From Branchiostoma floridae (Eukaryota > Chordata > Leptocardii > Amphioxiformes > Branchiostomatidae), in assembly GCF_000003815.2 (NCBI RefSeq), contig NC_049994.1, positions 11,815,376 to 11,879,375 on the forward strand: 64,000 bases of DNA. The letters are read 5' to 3'. Of this stretch, positions 1 to 10,809 are shown in pieces. The first letter of the stretch is position 1; the number at the start of each line of letters is the position of its first letter. The notes below the pieces were generated by a model. That model was not told where the DNA came from. It saw only the letters and a program-made list of their open reading frames with translations, and searched no databases. The translations under genes were made by a program, and so were the position numbers.

Positions 1-500
1 ATGCCCATACCAAATTTCAGCTCATTTGGCCCAAAAATGAAAAAGTTGAATCCAATTGAAGATTTGACAGGAGAAGAAGAAGAAGAGACAAAGGAAAAGC
101 AATATATTGCAATCCCATACTGTAGTATGGATTGCAATATAAATATTGAAACATATGTTTACTCGTCATTTGCTATAGCTACTACCGTGTGGCCCGTTGA
201 TACACACGATCCCCTTGAATTCGGAAGTTATGTAAGCAACGTGCAGTCCGGCCGGTCAGTTCTTGGATGGGAAACCGCCAAGGACGACCGGATGCTGTAG
301 CCCGACCAAGAATTCACGAATTCTTCTTTCGGAAGGGACGTAAAACGGGGGTCCCGTGTTCGAGGAGGTGCCTCAACCACGTAAATCAGCCTCATTACTA
401 AAAAAAAGTTGGTACCTACTGGCTGCAAATAATACATGATTGTATTGTCATTGCCAATATATTATAATAATGTGAAAAATTGAGAAAGTTTTTTTTCTAC

Positions 501-682
501 CTGGTAGTCTGACTCTCAGCTTCAGCCATCTTGTGACCGCCCTGCTTCCCACACCATTCCGCACTGAGCATGCGTACAAGCCCGTGTCGTTTCCGCTGAC
601 GCCATCTAACAGCAGTTTGCTCATGCTGACCGTTTCATTGAGTCTGCGCACTTCTGTCCTCACCGGCGCGCCCTGGAACGTC
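501..682 (-). CDS. Gene A exon: second half of Ig domain 3
   Basis: This 182-nt exon lies between acceptor TGACAG and donor GTAGAA. It enters in phase 2 and leaves in phase 1. It encodes residues 271-330 of the gene A model, including the F-strand motif NDTGLYAC (the Cys is residue 307) and an NGVG turn typical of I-set/C2 domains. The C-strand Trp is completed across the junction with the exon at 1338..1443. The next exon would be left of the window. Confidence 0.75.
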
Positions 683-1337
683 CTGTCACAGGCAAACATC
701 AATGACGTCGAGTTATCAAGAGTTTTACAAGATTTCATAATATCATCAGATTAACTTGCGGGTTAGCCAGTTTGCATTTAAGGATACTGTGAGCTGATGA
801 CGAGCCTCCAGAATGAGATGCCTCATTCGAATCACTACATACTACTTAATAAGTACCATCTATAACCCCGTTGTGGAATCCAAGTGTATATGCGCAAGTC
901 AAAGTTAAAGGTCATTGACTTGTTAACAGTTCTTGTCTCGACCATGCTTTATTCATGCCATTGGCTAGATGTATACTGCCTCCGTCAGCCGATAAGAATG
1001 TCCAGTATTTGGTTAACGTCTCCGGGGCCTTCAACTTTGACCTGAACATGCGTAATTGGATTTGTAGAAATCCTAATTCGTACGCGTTGCCGCTGAGTAT
1101 GCCTAGTATATGAATCAACACATTCTTCTTTAGATTAAGGTATTCGTGAAATTGTAGTTAGGTAAAGGTAATCAAAACTGTAATTCCACAACTGTGCTGA
1201 AGCAGTGAATGTTGTTTTCGTGACAATCATGTAGCTAGTGGCAGTGCAATGTGGCTTCACAGCTCCTGTTCTGAAGTGTGTTGGGTCCTTTTTACGTGCA
1301 GAACCTTGAGTTTAACGCATAGAGATTGCAGCATTAC

Positions 1338-1443
1338 CAATATATATCAGGAGGAGGGTTCCCGTCTGCCACACAGTACAGCTGCACGTCGTCTCCGTTC
1401 GCAGCTGTCATAGACTCCGAGATCTTTATGATATCAGCCTTAT
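1338..1443 (-). CDS. Gene A exon: first half of Ig domain 3
   Basis: This 106-nt exon follows acceptor CTCCCCAG and ends at donor GTAATG. It enters in phase 1 and leaves in phase 2. It supplies the B strand (DDVQLYCVADGNPPPD, Cys 258), and its last two bases begin the C-strand Trp codon. Joining it to 501..682 restores one open Ig domain with both cysteines. The equivalent domain of gene B is a single exon, so an intron was gained here or lost there. Confidence 0.7.
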
Positions 1444-1799
1444 CTGGGGAGCGTGCACAGATGAAAAGTTACATAAATATCAATCTTTTGTATCCCTAAC
1501 GCACTGCCGTATGCCAAAATTATACTTTGTATGTCCGTTGAATTGAGAAATACTTGAAAACAAATATGACATTCACATATGTGGCATAGGCATAGCTAAG
1601 AGCAAAAAGCTAAAAGCTCCTTGCTAAGAGGTAGATTATCGAATGTTTTTCTTTTTCGTTTGGATACCAGGTATATCTTTTATAAGTTCTGTAAGGTATT
1701 GATAATAATTGATGATTAAGGTGCGCATGCATTTTCCTTATAGTTTAATTTTCTTAATCATACAATTGTATTTGTTACGCCAAAATCAGTTACACAAGC

Positions 1800-1895
1800 A
1801 ACTCGATATGATTTTGGAAAATCATATCCAGTTGCTTGAGTCACTGCTTTTTGGCGTGTCTTGTTACCTGGATGTCTAACCTTCATCGACGTAGT
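1800..1895 (+). repeat. Dispersed repeat, copy 1 (possibly Penelope-like 3' end)
   Basis: This stretch shares motifs such as AAAATCATATC, GTTGCTTGAG and TTACCTGGATGTCTAACC with copies near 13.0-13.2 kb and 51.1-51.3 kb. It abuts the 3' side of the gene A Ig2 exon. A three-copy interspersed family is visible directly. Assignment to Penelope-like retroelements is a guess from the style of the sequence. Confidence 0.5.
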
Positions 1896-1911
1896 TATAT
1901 TTGTTACTTAC

Positions 1912-2205
1912 ACAGTACTCCTAATGTGAGGCTCTTGCTCACAGAGCCAGTCACGTGATCGGCGACGCATGCGTACTCTCCCGAGTCTCCCCTGCCCACG
2001 TCACGTATGACGAGGGACGGGTAGCTGCCGTCCCCTCCCTCATACTTCCCCTGACGCCTGCTGGTCGTCAGCCGAACGTCGTCTTTAGTCCAGTACACGT
2101 CGTTCACTTCTGGTTTGGACTTGGTTATGGAGCAGTTTAAGATGTAGTCTTTGCCTGATGTCACGATATATGGACTGCGTGGACCTACCGTCACAATCGG
2201 CCGCA
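1912..2205 (-). CDS. Gene A exon: Ig domain 2
   Basis: This 294-nt, phase 1-1 exon encodes a complete Ig domain. It has acceptor TTTTCCAG and a consensus GTAAGT donor. It covers residues 138-234, with the canonical Cys pair (161 and 216), C-strand Trp 175, and RGDSGEYAC as the F strand. Its closest visible relative is the Ig2 exon of gene B at 46568..46855. Both share the PYIV start, the K-x-K-P/N-A-K-P linker region and a GTAAGT donor placed directly after a Leu codon plus one base. Being symmetric phase 1, it could be skipped or joined to any phase-1 signal exon. Confidence 0.88.
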
Positions 2206-2209
2206 CTGG

Positions 2210-5135
2210 AAAAAAACAAACAACATTTTATATTTTTCGTTGTTAACCTGAAATATTCAGGCTACATGCATTATCATGTATATAGTTACGAGTTCCTGTA
2301 TAGTGGTACTTCAGTTGGCTGACACATTCGTTTTTTTTTTTTTTGACAATTGAAATGATTTCTCCAGAACAATAATGACAGTTCTCTCTTCCACTGCTAA
2401 GTGGCGCTGCTGTACGTTTACGAAAATGCGACACCAAATACAACTAAGTTTACATACCTCACCCTTATCATGATGTTAATTCGTTTAAATCATGAAGAAC
2501 TGTACCATTCACTAGTGTACAGACCTATGTATTTGTATTACTTGACCTGGCCTTCTTTTTTTATCACTTGAGCTGCCTTCCTCGTCGCTGACGTAAACAA
2601 AATTTCGTTTATATAACTCCGTCTGTGCTTGGATGTGGATGAGGTGACGAAAGATTGTGTTGATTATCTTTCATCAGTTGGATACTTATGTAGGATGCCT
2701 CGAGAGCAATGGAATCTATTGCATACCAAGCACTTACGCGGTACCGTTTTCTCAAAACTCTTGACATCATTCATTTGAATTATCAGATACCTTGTGGCGT
2801 TAAACGTGCCTTTACTAATCCTTATCCAGTGCTATACTTAGATATGTTGTCAATATCTTAGCAGGAGACAGATCACTGAAGCAAAACCACACAACACAGA
2901 TATATAGATTATCAGCTGACTGGAAGGTGTTAATGTCGCTTAACTAGTAATTTCCTGAACGATCTAATGGCCCGTTCCAAAGGGGCACTCTCTTTCAAAT
3001 GGTAACACCCGTCTACATCTGCAAATTTCATCCGTTATAATACAAACCTCTGAATTTTTAGATGTGGATCTTAGCTTTGACTGAGAGTTACATGTTTGAT
3101 AAGTACCTAATATGCTTAACAATGACTACATGTCCGAGAGGTGACCATCAGCTTATTTTGCCATAAATTGACTTTACATTGTGACTACCTCACTGCCCGT
3201 AAAATACGACTATCTGTAGGATAAGAAAATAAAAAGAAGACAGCTAACATTGTCGACAGGCACCCATTCCGCTAGACGACAACGGGATCTACATTGGATT
3301 TATGTCGCACAGTGTAAAATGAATTAAAGACAACAAAATATACAAAACATAAAAAATCGTTTTTCATCTATACATATGGAATTTGCTTAGTGCTCGGTCG
3401 CAGCGAGTTCTACGTGTTCTAAATCCATTGGAAGAGACACTATAGCTAATCCTCAAACAGTATTTTCAGAGAATTCGAGATAGACCACAGCAATCTACGA
3501 ACCATTTGTGAAGGCAGATTGACGGTAAAGGTTGGCGTTTAAAGCAGTAGGTTTCAGTCAAATGTGTATTGTTGTAAAATCAACCTATCACTTTAATTTC
3601 AACCTACTTGCAAGATATCATCTTCTCATTGTAAATAGAGCACTACCATTATACCATTTTAAATGTAGGACCACTTTAAGTGACCCCCTAATCTACATCT
3701 GGTTTGATATACGTTGTACCACTCGGCCCGTAATCTAAAAATGGGTGAAGTAATCCTGGCATAGATTCCTCTCTAAATGTTTGGTCTTTGTATTCCCAAC
3801 ACGGAAAATACTGGCTGAACACTCTGCAACGTTTGACAAAGATCAGAACATGCTTCTAACCCTATGACAACTTCATCCATGACAGAGATATTAAGGATGA
3901 ATGTTTAAGGATGAATGTTAGTGCCTAGGCGTCGGGAGCAGGGGAATTGCAAATCACTCGGCCCCGCCATCCTCTTCAATAATAGAGGACTGCTTAAGTA
4001 GTTGCTTTCAGGGAGCTAGGTAATCTGTACCGTTTCAACTGCCTGCTTCAGGTACTTGTCTAGTAAAAGCCTCGGGACAGATATGCACCTCAAAGACGAA
4101 GCCTTAAATTGGTACGAGCATTTCTTTTCAAACCGTTACCTTTATGTAACACAGATACTCACGCCTCGTGGCATCCTGGCTTTCAACATGTGATAAAGAT
4201 ATAAGTATACTCTAAAACTTAAGTGGAAATGTCACTGGACTGAGCCACGTTAGTGGTGTCGCTACGTACTAAACTGGTTGGTGAACCTTTGACTTGATAA
4301 CGGGAATATCGTGCAAAACGTACAAGTATTATTGGGCGGGCGAACTCTCTGCGAACGAACGATTTACAGAGCTGTTAACAAATTTCAAATATAAAAAAAA
4401 GTCTTGTTACGTTTTGTGTGTTTTGCTTTCATTTAAGTCATACTTGAAAATTTTACATGATATTCCCTTTATAAAGTCAAGAGTAACCCAAATCCAATTT
4501 AGGACTCAGAAATGCTGCAAACGTGCCGCAGTTCAGTGAGATACCCACTTAAATAATTCAGACCCATAGAGCAGACATTATTCGTGATGACTTTACTATC
4601 ACTGATTGATCCCGGCAAGCATATGATCTACAGAAGAACATGTTTAACTTCTAACATTAACACCATTGCCACTGTCAGCGTTTTGACACATTTCTGTAAT
4701 AGCAATAGAGGAACAAATAGCAACCGTATAAGGGTTTGAATCTTATCAACATTCATCAGCCGAACAACACCCGAGAGAAAGCAATTGCTAAAACGCCACT
4801 GTGGTGCACTTAAGACCGAAATCAAACCACCGCCCACGACAACTCCCCGTCTACCCTTCAGGCTGAGGTGTCTGATGTCTGGTGATGTCCTGTGGGGATA
4901 AGTCGTGATTTAACAAGAAGACGCGTGTCTGGCGTTACTTACATGTTGAGCAGTGAACTGAATAAATATTCATGGTTTTAAGACGACAAACCTAAATTAG
5001 CGTTGTTATTTAAGCCTCCCTCACTAAATATTCTTTAAAGTTCAAATCAAGTTGTTTTTAGCAGAGTAACTGTGATCTTAAGGCAACAGACATAAAATGG
5101 CATGACCTAAAATTGACGTTTCTCTTGTTATCCAA
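2210..5135. other. Intron of gene A, no recognised feature
   Basis: This is AT-rich intron sequence upstream of the Ig2 exon. It contains only short chance ORFs on both strands and a T-homopolymer near 2331. I see no exon with acceptable splice sites and no recognisable repeat. Confidence 0.5.
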
Positions 5136-5139
5136 GGAC

Positions 5140-5816
5140 AATATAGAAGAAGAACTTTATTGCACGACAATTGTATATGATACAATGTATGGCAACAACT
5201 ATAACACTAAGTACAAAACAATGGTATAGGATTAAGCTTAGCAACCTAGTTAACATAACAATAAGGGCTAACATAATTCTTTGGTATAGTATTACAATGG
5301 AGTAGGCTATTCATTAGTTACGGTATTTTTTCTTATAGCAGAGCAGTCCTTGATATATTTGCCTATTTTTGCATTATGGGAGTTCTGACATTTGAAGATA
5401 TATATAAATCTGTTTGTGGCATCAAGTTTCTTGAAATCTGTTGTACTCGATTCGAGAAATATAAATAATTCATTACGTAAACTAGCGTATCTACAACATT
5501 TCATTATAAAGTGAAATTCATCTTCAAAATGCTTTGGGCAGAATGGACAGAACCTTTGGTCAGGGGCTATATTGTAGTATCTTCCTGTTTCAACATTCAA
5601 TATATGGCTACTGATTCTAAGCTGAGTTATTGCTTTACGAATTTCAAGGTTATCTATATCATTAAGATATTTTTCTTGTTCATAAGATTCTTTTGATTTG
5701 CTAAGAAAGGATAGTTTTGAATTGTTTTTAATAGAACTGAACCACTCCTGTATGTATATATCGTGTAGCCGGAGGCGCAGTTGGTTGGCAATATAATCTG
5801 CTTTAAGTTCAGTCAA
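5140..5816 (-). mobile_element. LINE (non-LTR retrotransposon) 3' fragment
   Basis: A 169-residue minus-strand ORF (5307..5816) matches the C-terminal end of non-LTR reverse-transcriptase polyproteins. It has an LRISSH-type helix, then N-V-E-x-G-R-Y-Y and a Cys-rich knuckle (CPFC, later H and C) within an EDEFHFIMKC context. The reverse-transcriptase and endonuclease parts are missing, as expected of a 5'-truncated insertion. About 150 bp past the stop the element ends in an AATAAAG signal followed by a TTC-rich tail near 5145. It lies in the gene A intron in the same orientation as the gene. The family (CR1/L2-like or other) cannot be fixed by eye. Confidence 0.75.
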
Positions 5817-5819
5817 CTT

Positions 5820-6750
5820 GAGTTCTCAGCTGTGCTTTTGTGGGAATGTATTTCGTAGTTCCCATGATTTGTTTCATTTCTGTAGCCAAACGCCTGAACA
5901 AGAAATATCGCCGTTAATCTCAATTTCCTTTTGTCACGTACTGCAAAGCTGAACTATCCAGCATTTGGTATCTGACAATGTCTTATGCTTGTAATTTGCA
6001 ACTTAAGCTCTGTCTATATTATTTCCATTTAGTGCACGGAAAATATGTTATGGCGTATGAACAGCTTCTATGCCTTGTACACCACGTTGTACTATGCTGT
6101 TGTAATTTAGATAAAAAGACCCACAGGATCTATGTCTACTTTGAGCAGCAGGAGTTAAGTATCAGCAATCGATAAAATTAAGCCAATTATACCACTAAGC
6201 CAGCTGGTTACTTTGACATGTATGGTCAAGCAGCAACCGTGGAGACTAGTCGGTTCCAACAGACCACAGCCATCTGCGTGTCCAATTAGTGGTCTAATTG
6301 TTTCTGAGGGCTTGTGGGCTTATATTGCTGTATAGTGTCGTTGGACCCTAATAAGACTAAATTTAATGTACGACGTACGAATTAGCATATTCGCAACCTC
6401 AACTACATCAATAAAGGTCTATCTTACTATGTCTTAGTTTTTATATTCTGACCCCCATGTGCTTTCTTTAATAATGGTCGTTGTTACGTCCCATCCTCCC
6501 CAATTTAATCGGTATTTGTGCCTTTACTATTAGAAATAAATCTCGGCTATCCACTTCAAGCAAAATGTAATAAAGCAAAAGTTGCTATATTAGATTTTTT
6601 ACAGTATAATAAAGCAATAGTCCAACGATCTCTAGAGAAAATAGTCTACTCGAGTTTCTCGAATGTATATGTATAATTATGGAAAAGATTTGATTGCTCG
6701 TTTGCGTTGATCACCTCTGTCATAACACGTTTTTACATTAACTACTTCAC
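5820..6750. other. Intron of gene A, no recognised feature
   Basis: This is AT-rich sequence without a supported exon, RNA gene or repeat. Plus-strand ORFs of 60-65 codons here look random. Confidence 0.45.
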
Positions 6751-6753
6751 ATA

Positions 6754-7332
6754 CGAGGGGCGGTCAATAAGTAATGCCCCTGACCCACTTCCAGTCGTCT
6801 GATCTAAATGAAATTTTGTGTGTGCAATGATTCATATCTTTATAGGTTATGTTGCAAAAAACAGCTCTGAACTAACTTAACTGTGGTTTCTGATTTACTG
6901 GTGTTTGAACTGAGTCAGGTGCGAAATGGACCAGGTGTGAAATGGAACCAGTTGAGTGTCGCGCAGTGATCCGGTTTTTGTATTTGAAAGGACGCACACC
7001 AAAGAAGACTTTTGATGAAATGAAAGAAACTTATGGTGATGATGCCCCATCATATGACCTTGTAAAACGCTGGCATCCTGAATTCAAACATGGCCGGAAG
7101 TCTGTGGAAACAGCTCCCAGACCTGGTCGTCCCTCTTCTGCCATTGATGAGGCATCTGTTGGAGGACCAACCTGGGGTGTCCTACAAAAACGGTGTCCAG
7201 AGCTGCATCAAACGATGGGAGAAATGCATAAGGGTGGTTCCTATGAAGAGAAAGACTTATAACTGTGCCAAGTTTCATTAATCTCCTGCTATGGAAAATG
7301 GGTCAGTGGCATTACTTATTGACCGCCCCTCG
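6754..7332 (+). mobile_element. Deleted mariner element with 34-bp inverted repeats
   Basis: The ends are 34-bp terminal inverted repeats (6754..6787 and 7299..7332) that differ at one position. They begin CGAGGGGCGGTCAATAAG and are flanked by TA on both sides, the target duplication of the Tc1/mariner superfamily. Inside is the start of a transposase, then a deletion. The element is 579 bp, while full mariners are usually about 1.3 kb, so it cannot move without help. Confidence 0.92.
6942..7281 (+). pseudogene. Mariner transposase remnant (N-terminal HTH plus C-terminal tail)
   Basis: The reading frame from 6942 begins MEPVECRAVIRFLYLKGRTP and continues through YDLVKRWHPEFKHGRKSVE to PRPGRPSSAIDE. 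This is the helix-turn-helix DNA-binding region of mariner (SETMAR-like) transposases. After about residue 75 the frame is lost. In another frame, near 7196-7235, the text CIKRWEKCIRV matches the extreme C-terminal tail of such transposases. The DDD catalytic core between them is deleted and the two ends are out of frame with each other. No active enzyme is possible. Confidence 0.85.
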
Positions 7333-7714
7333 TACACTATACTGTCACTATACCGTATCATTTTTTAATGATTCTAATGCCGGTTTTAATAGCATCTAGA
7401 GGAGATACTTTCTACGGGTATGGCCAAGCCTTTTAGTTACTGGAACTTTTATATAAGAGCCAGATCGCGACAACGAAAGAGAGGGGGTCAAGATAAGGGC
7501 ACTAATAGTGTGTCCCATTTTCAGCACACGAAGACTTAAAAGCTGTAAAACTAGCTGAGTGCCTGTTGAGATGCTATCCATTGAAGTGGATGAATGAGTC
7601 AGTGCTTTTAACTGGGTAGCTTCAAGCCGGAATCATTGGTTCCAACATCTCTTCATTACATTAGAGAACATCGTGATGATCTGTCAACCCCTTTTTGAGT
7701 TGTCTTTTAATGAC

Positions 7715-7995
7715 TTAAAGAAAATCGGCCTCTGCAGTTCCCAAAAAAGCTAGGGGCCAAAACATTAGAAATGACTTTCTGTCCCAAGAGCTTTTTACCA
7801 CGAAATATCAAAACTAGAACTTCTGCTGTAGCGCCGTAAAAGCCGCTAGAAGGCTTATTATCACTAATTATCGAATGTGAATTTAACTTTCCTGCTTTCT
7901 TTTGACCTATCAAAAATGACAATGACGCATCCACACGCTTCTCGGGTTTTACTGTCAACAGACAGACGGACGGATGAATGGCACCGATAACGTTA
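7715..7995 (+). repeat. Dispersed repeat, second copy at 45.7-46.0 kb
   Basis: The text AATCGGC.TCTGCAGTTCC, then AAAAAAGC..TAGGGG, ATATCAAAA.T.GA, TTCTGCTG.AG and an ATTATCGAA stretch recur in the same order at 45700..46030. Spacing differs because of deletions. The 119-codon minus ORF over this stretch is treated as a by-product of the repeat, not a gene. Confidence 0.65.
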
Positions 7996-7999
7996 CCTT

Positions 8000-9550
8000 C
8001 TTGCAAATCTTCGCGAAGGTAAAATGTGAAACGGCGTATTCCGCAGAAAGCACATGATTCGGCCATACATACAAACTAGGTTCTCCTAATTGAGCCAACA
8101 TACACTGGGGTATCCATGTAAGGTCCCCAATTACAAGCGGGGCAAGTGGTAGGAGCTTTGAGATATCCACAAAGGCAGACACATTAACCTGTTGTATCGA
8201 TTGTACGGCTGGCTACAGTCCCTAGTGACGGGAATCCAAATGGCGAGGTGAAGCATGTCAAAGAACCCTGTTACAAGCCCCGTGTGGTTATAAGCCTAAC
8301 GAGAAGCCAAAGAGCCGCAATGTGTCAATTTTTTCTTCGTTGATACTCTTACAGAAAATCGGAAGGCAGCAATACGTTTGATATGACTAGGAAGTTTTTG
8401 GTACGACTTGAAATACTATCGTGTAATGTAGCAATATATAACTGTGAAATCATTTTAACTGCCCTTAACTAGATAATGGCAAAGAAATGTTTTCCTCAGC
8501 AATCCCATTCCCTCTTAATCTTTGGGTTACGACTTTGAACTTACGCTTGAACAACTCCAAGGAAATGTCTGGCATGCATGGCACCTTATGTCGACATATA
8601 TTTCAAACATAAAAAACTGAAAGTCGTTATAAAAAGTGAACAAGCAATTTAAAGAAAACTTGAAATAGGGAAAGAAACAATATGTATTGACGGAAGCAAC
8701 AGCAAAAAACAAGTAATCCAAATTCAAATAGTTATGATAAAAGATTACAAGTGTTGATTGAATGACCATAATTCTATTTTAGCATTAGTAGTGAGTACAT
8801 TCTATTACATGTATTAAGATTGCAAACGTAGATACATGCATGGTACAAGAAATCCTATCTGTCACCCTAATACAAGTCGCTATTCAGTAATTCTCTACCC
8901 ACATATGATAAACGAGTATCACCGATGAGCTTCAGTAAGAAGAATCGTCCTGAATCTGCTATGCACGCAGCGTTGATCGCATCAATCTCTCTCTACTATT
9001 TTAGAAATAATCGCGTGGGCAATCTGAGCTCGATAGAAAGACATAACCACTGGGCCCAGCACGGGGGAGCTTGCTTAAGGGATTTTATAAAATCATACAG
9101 CATAAGGTGATTACAGATGCGATTGGAGGTATTTTTGGAAACTGTACATCATATGATACATATATTGACTGTAGATTCTTAATTCTATGAGAAGTATCAA
9201 TGATATTAATACCTTCGTACCAAGAGGTTTTCTTTTAAATTTAGGCTTAACCGTCGGTTTACACAGAATGCATTTCCTGACTCATTTCTAAATCATTTGT
9301 ATGAATGCCTTTTACTACATTGCAGAAAATTGCATATTCCTTGCCTAAAGGGCCGTCATAGTTTAAGTGCACCTATAGAAATTGACTTCAATCGATATGT
9401 CTACTCTATTGCATACAAGTTAAGAATTATTTAATATTCTTACTATACCAACGACTGCATGCATACTTGCATTTATAGTATATGCAAGAAAAATGGTGAA
9501 AGCCGATCCAATTGTTAACAACAATAGTAACAATACAATAAACAACACCC
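8000..9550. other. Intron of gene A, no recognised feature
   Basis: No splice-supported exon, RNA gene or clear repeat is visible. Short ORFs on both strands have no recognisable motif. Confidence 0.45.
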
Positions 9551-9556
9551 CTGTAC

Positions 9557-9623
9557 CTGTCTCTCTTCCAAACACCACACAAAACGGCCAGATCAATAGA
9601 GAAGGTGCCAGAGCCCTCAACAT
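9557..9623 (-). CDS. Candidate alternative signal-peptide exon
   Basis: A minus-strand ATG at 9623 opens a 22-codon stretch starting MLRALAPSLLIWPFCVVFG, which has a hydrophobic core like a signal peptide. It ends at CAG followed by GTACAG, a usable donor in phase 1. The length, 67 nt, equals that of the gene A signal exon at 30576..30642. The phase fits the Ig2 acceptor at 2205, 7.4 kb downstream, so splicing would give a secreted or membrane isoform without the V-like domain. This could be chance. No transcript or promoter evidence is visible. Confidence 0.3.
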
Positions 9624-9839
9624 GGCCGATACGTGTAAGCTGTGTCACCAGTCAGGGTCAGGCTCAGATAGCACAGACCGATAACCTTCTCTCCGTACCT
9701 GATTCTACATTATCGATCCATCTAACACACATTTGAATAACCGGCGGTCGTTAGAATTGTCTACATGTTGGGGCCGGTACATTAAATTTGGGCATCTTCT
9801 TTCATGATGTATGCAATAGATGTACCATTCTGATGTTAA

Positions 9840-10801
9840 CCCTCAAACCACCGTAGCTTTTTTGTGACGTAGATTACCGTATGGGGTCAAAACTGACCCC
9901 AAAACGTTTTGTACAAATACAGTTTTTTGTGTGAATCATTTTGTGATTTGTATATATGTATAGTTTCATGAATCTATCTGGGACAGTCTGACATGATTAG
10001 GTGAGAATACTTCAAGCTCATTATCATAATTTATGCAAAAGATCATGAGGACTACATTTTGCACCAATGCTATTCAGATCGGGAAGGAGGTTTTTGATGC
10101 CTGTACCAGCTTCAATGCCTTATAGCGCCTGAATGGCTTATGCTAGGGCCACCAAACTTGGTATTATTTTAGAAAATGCTGATAGCAAACATTTTCAGTG
10201 AACAAAGTCGGTTCATCATTTTTTATGTTGCCATGGCAACGGAATTCTAACAGACATATTTATTACGAAATTTTCTAATTTTGTACTAAACATTTAAGTT
10301 TTAAGGTTTTCTTGGCAAATAACAATTGTTTATCACATCTTATAAAATTCAACATAAATTTCAGGACCAAATATTTGTAATTTATGCTAATTTGATGACG
10401 TCATCAGTCAAAATCCAAGATGGCGGCCGATATTACCTAAATGACATCATAATGTCGTCATATTACATGATAATGGCACAAAAGTTGCTACAAATATTTG
10501 GGCTTACATGTACATCATTCTCTGAAAATTTTGTGATCCTGCAATAAGTAGTTTAGGTGTTGGTCGCAAAAGTTTGTTTAAAAAATGCTGGGGTCAGTTT
10601 TGACCCCACTGGACCATGCATAAACTTTCGAAGATAACTTAATCAACAATGAGTCAATCTCGGCAAAAACGTATAAGAAGTTATAGGACAGATATACAAA
10701 CAAACTCCTGAAAGGAAATTTGTTTTCGATTAGAAATGACATAATGGCACACATTGATATACGCCTGGGGTCAGTTTTGACCCCATACGGTGGTTTGAGG
10801 G
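9840..10801. mobile_element. piggyBac-type MITE (TTAA-flanked, 962 bp)
   Basis: The element is flanked by TTAA at 9836..9839 and 10802..10805. Its ends are inverted repeats starting CCCTCAAACCACCGTA. A subterminal motif TGGGGTCAAAACTGACCCC, itself nearly palindromic, occurs near both ends (9890-9909 and the inverse at 10767-10786) and once more near 10590-10606. TTAA targets and C/G-run termini are characteristic of piggyBac transposons. No transposase ORF is present, so this is a non-autonomous copy. Confidence 0.85.
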
Positions 10802-10809
10802 TTAAAATA

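Noticed and set aside
1-300. 99-codon plus-strand ORF at the left edge
   Set aside because: No motif. The Glu-run is low complexity, and the opposite strand also has an ORF over 228..437. I could not tell an exon from chance.
7707-8066. 119-codon minus ORF as a gene
   Set aside because: It overlaps a dispersed repeat with a second copy at 45.7 kb that does not preserve the frame.
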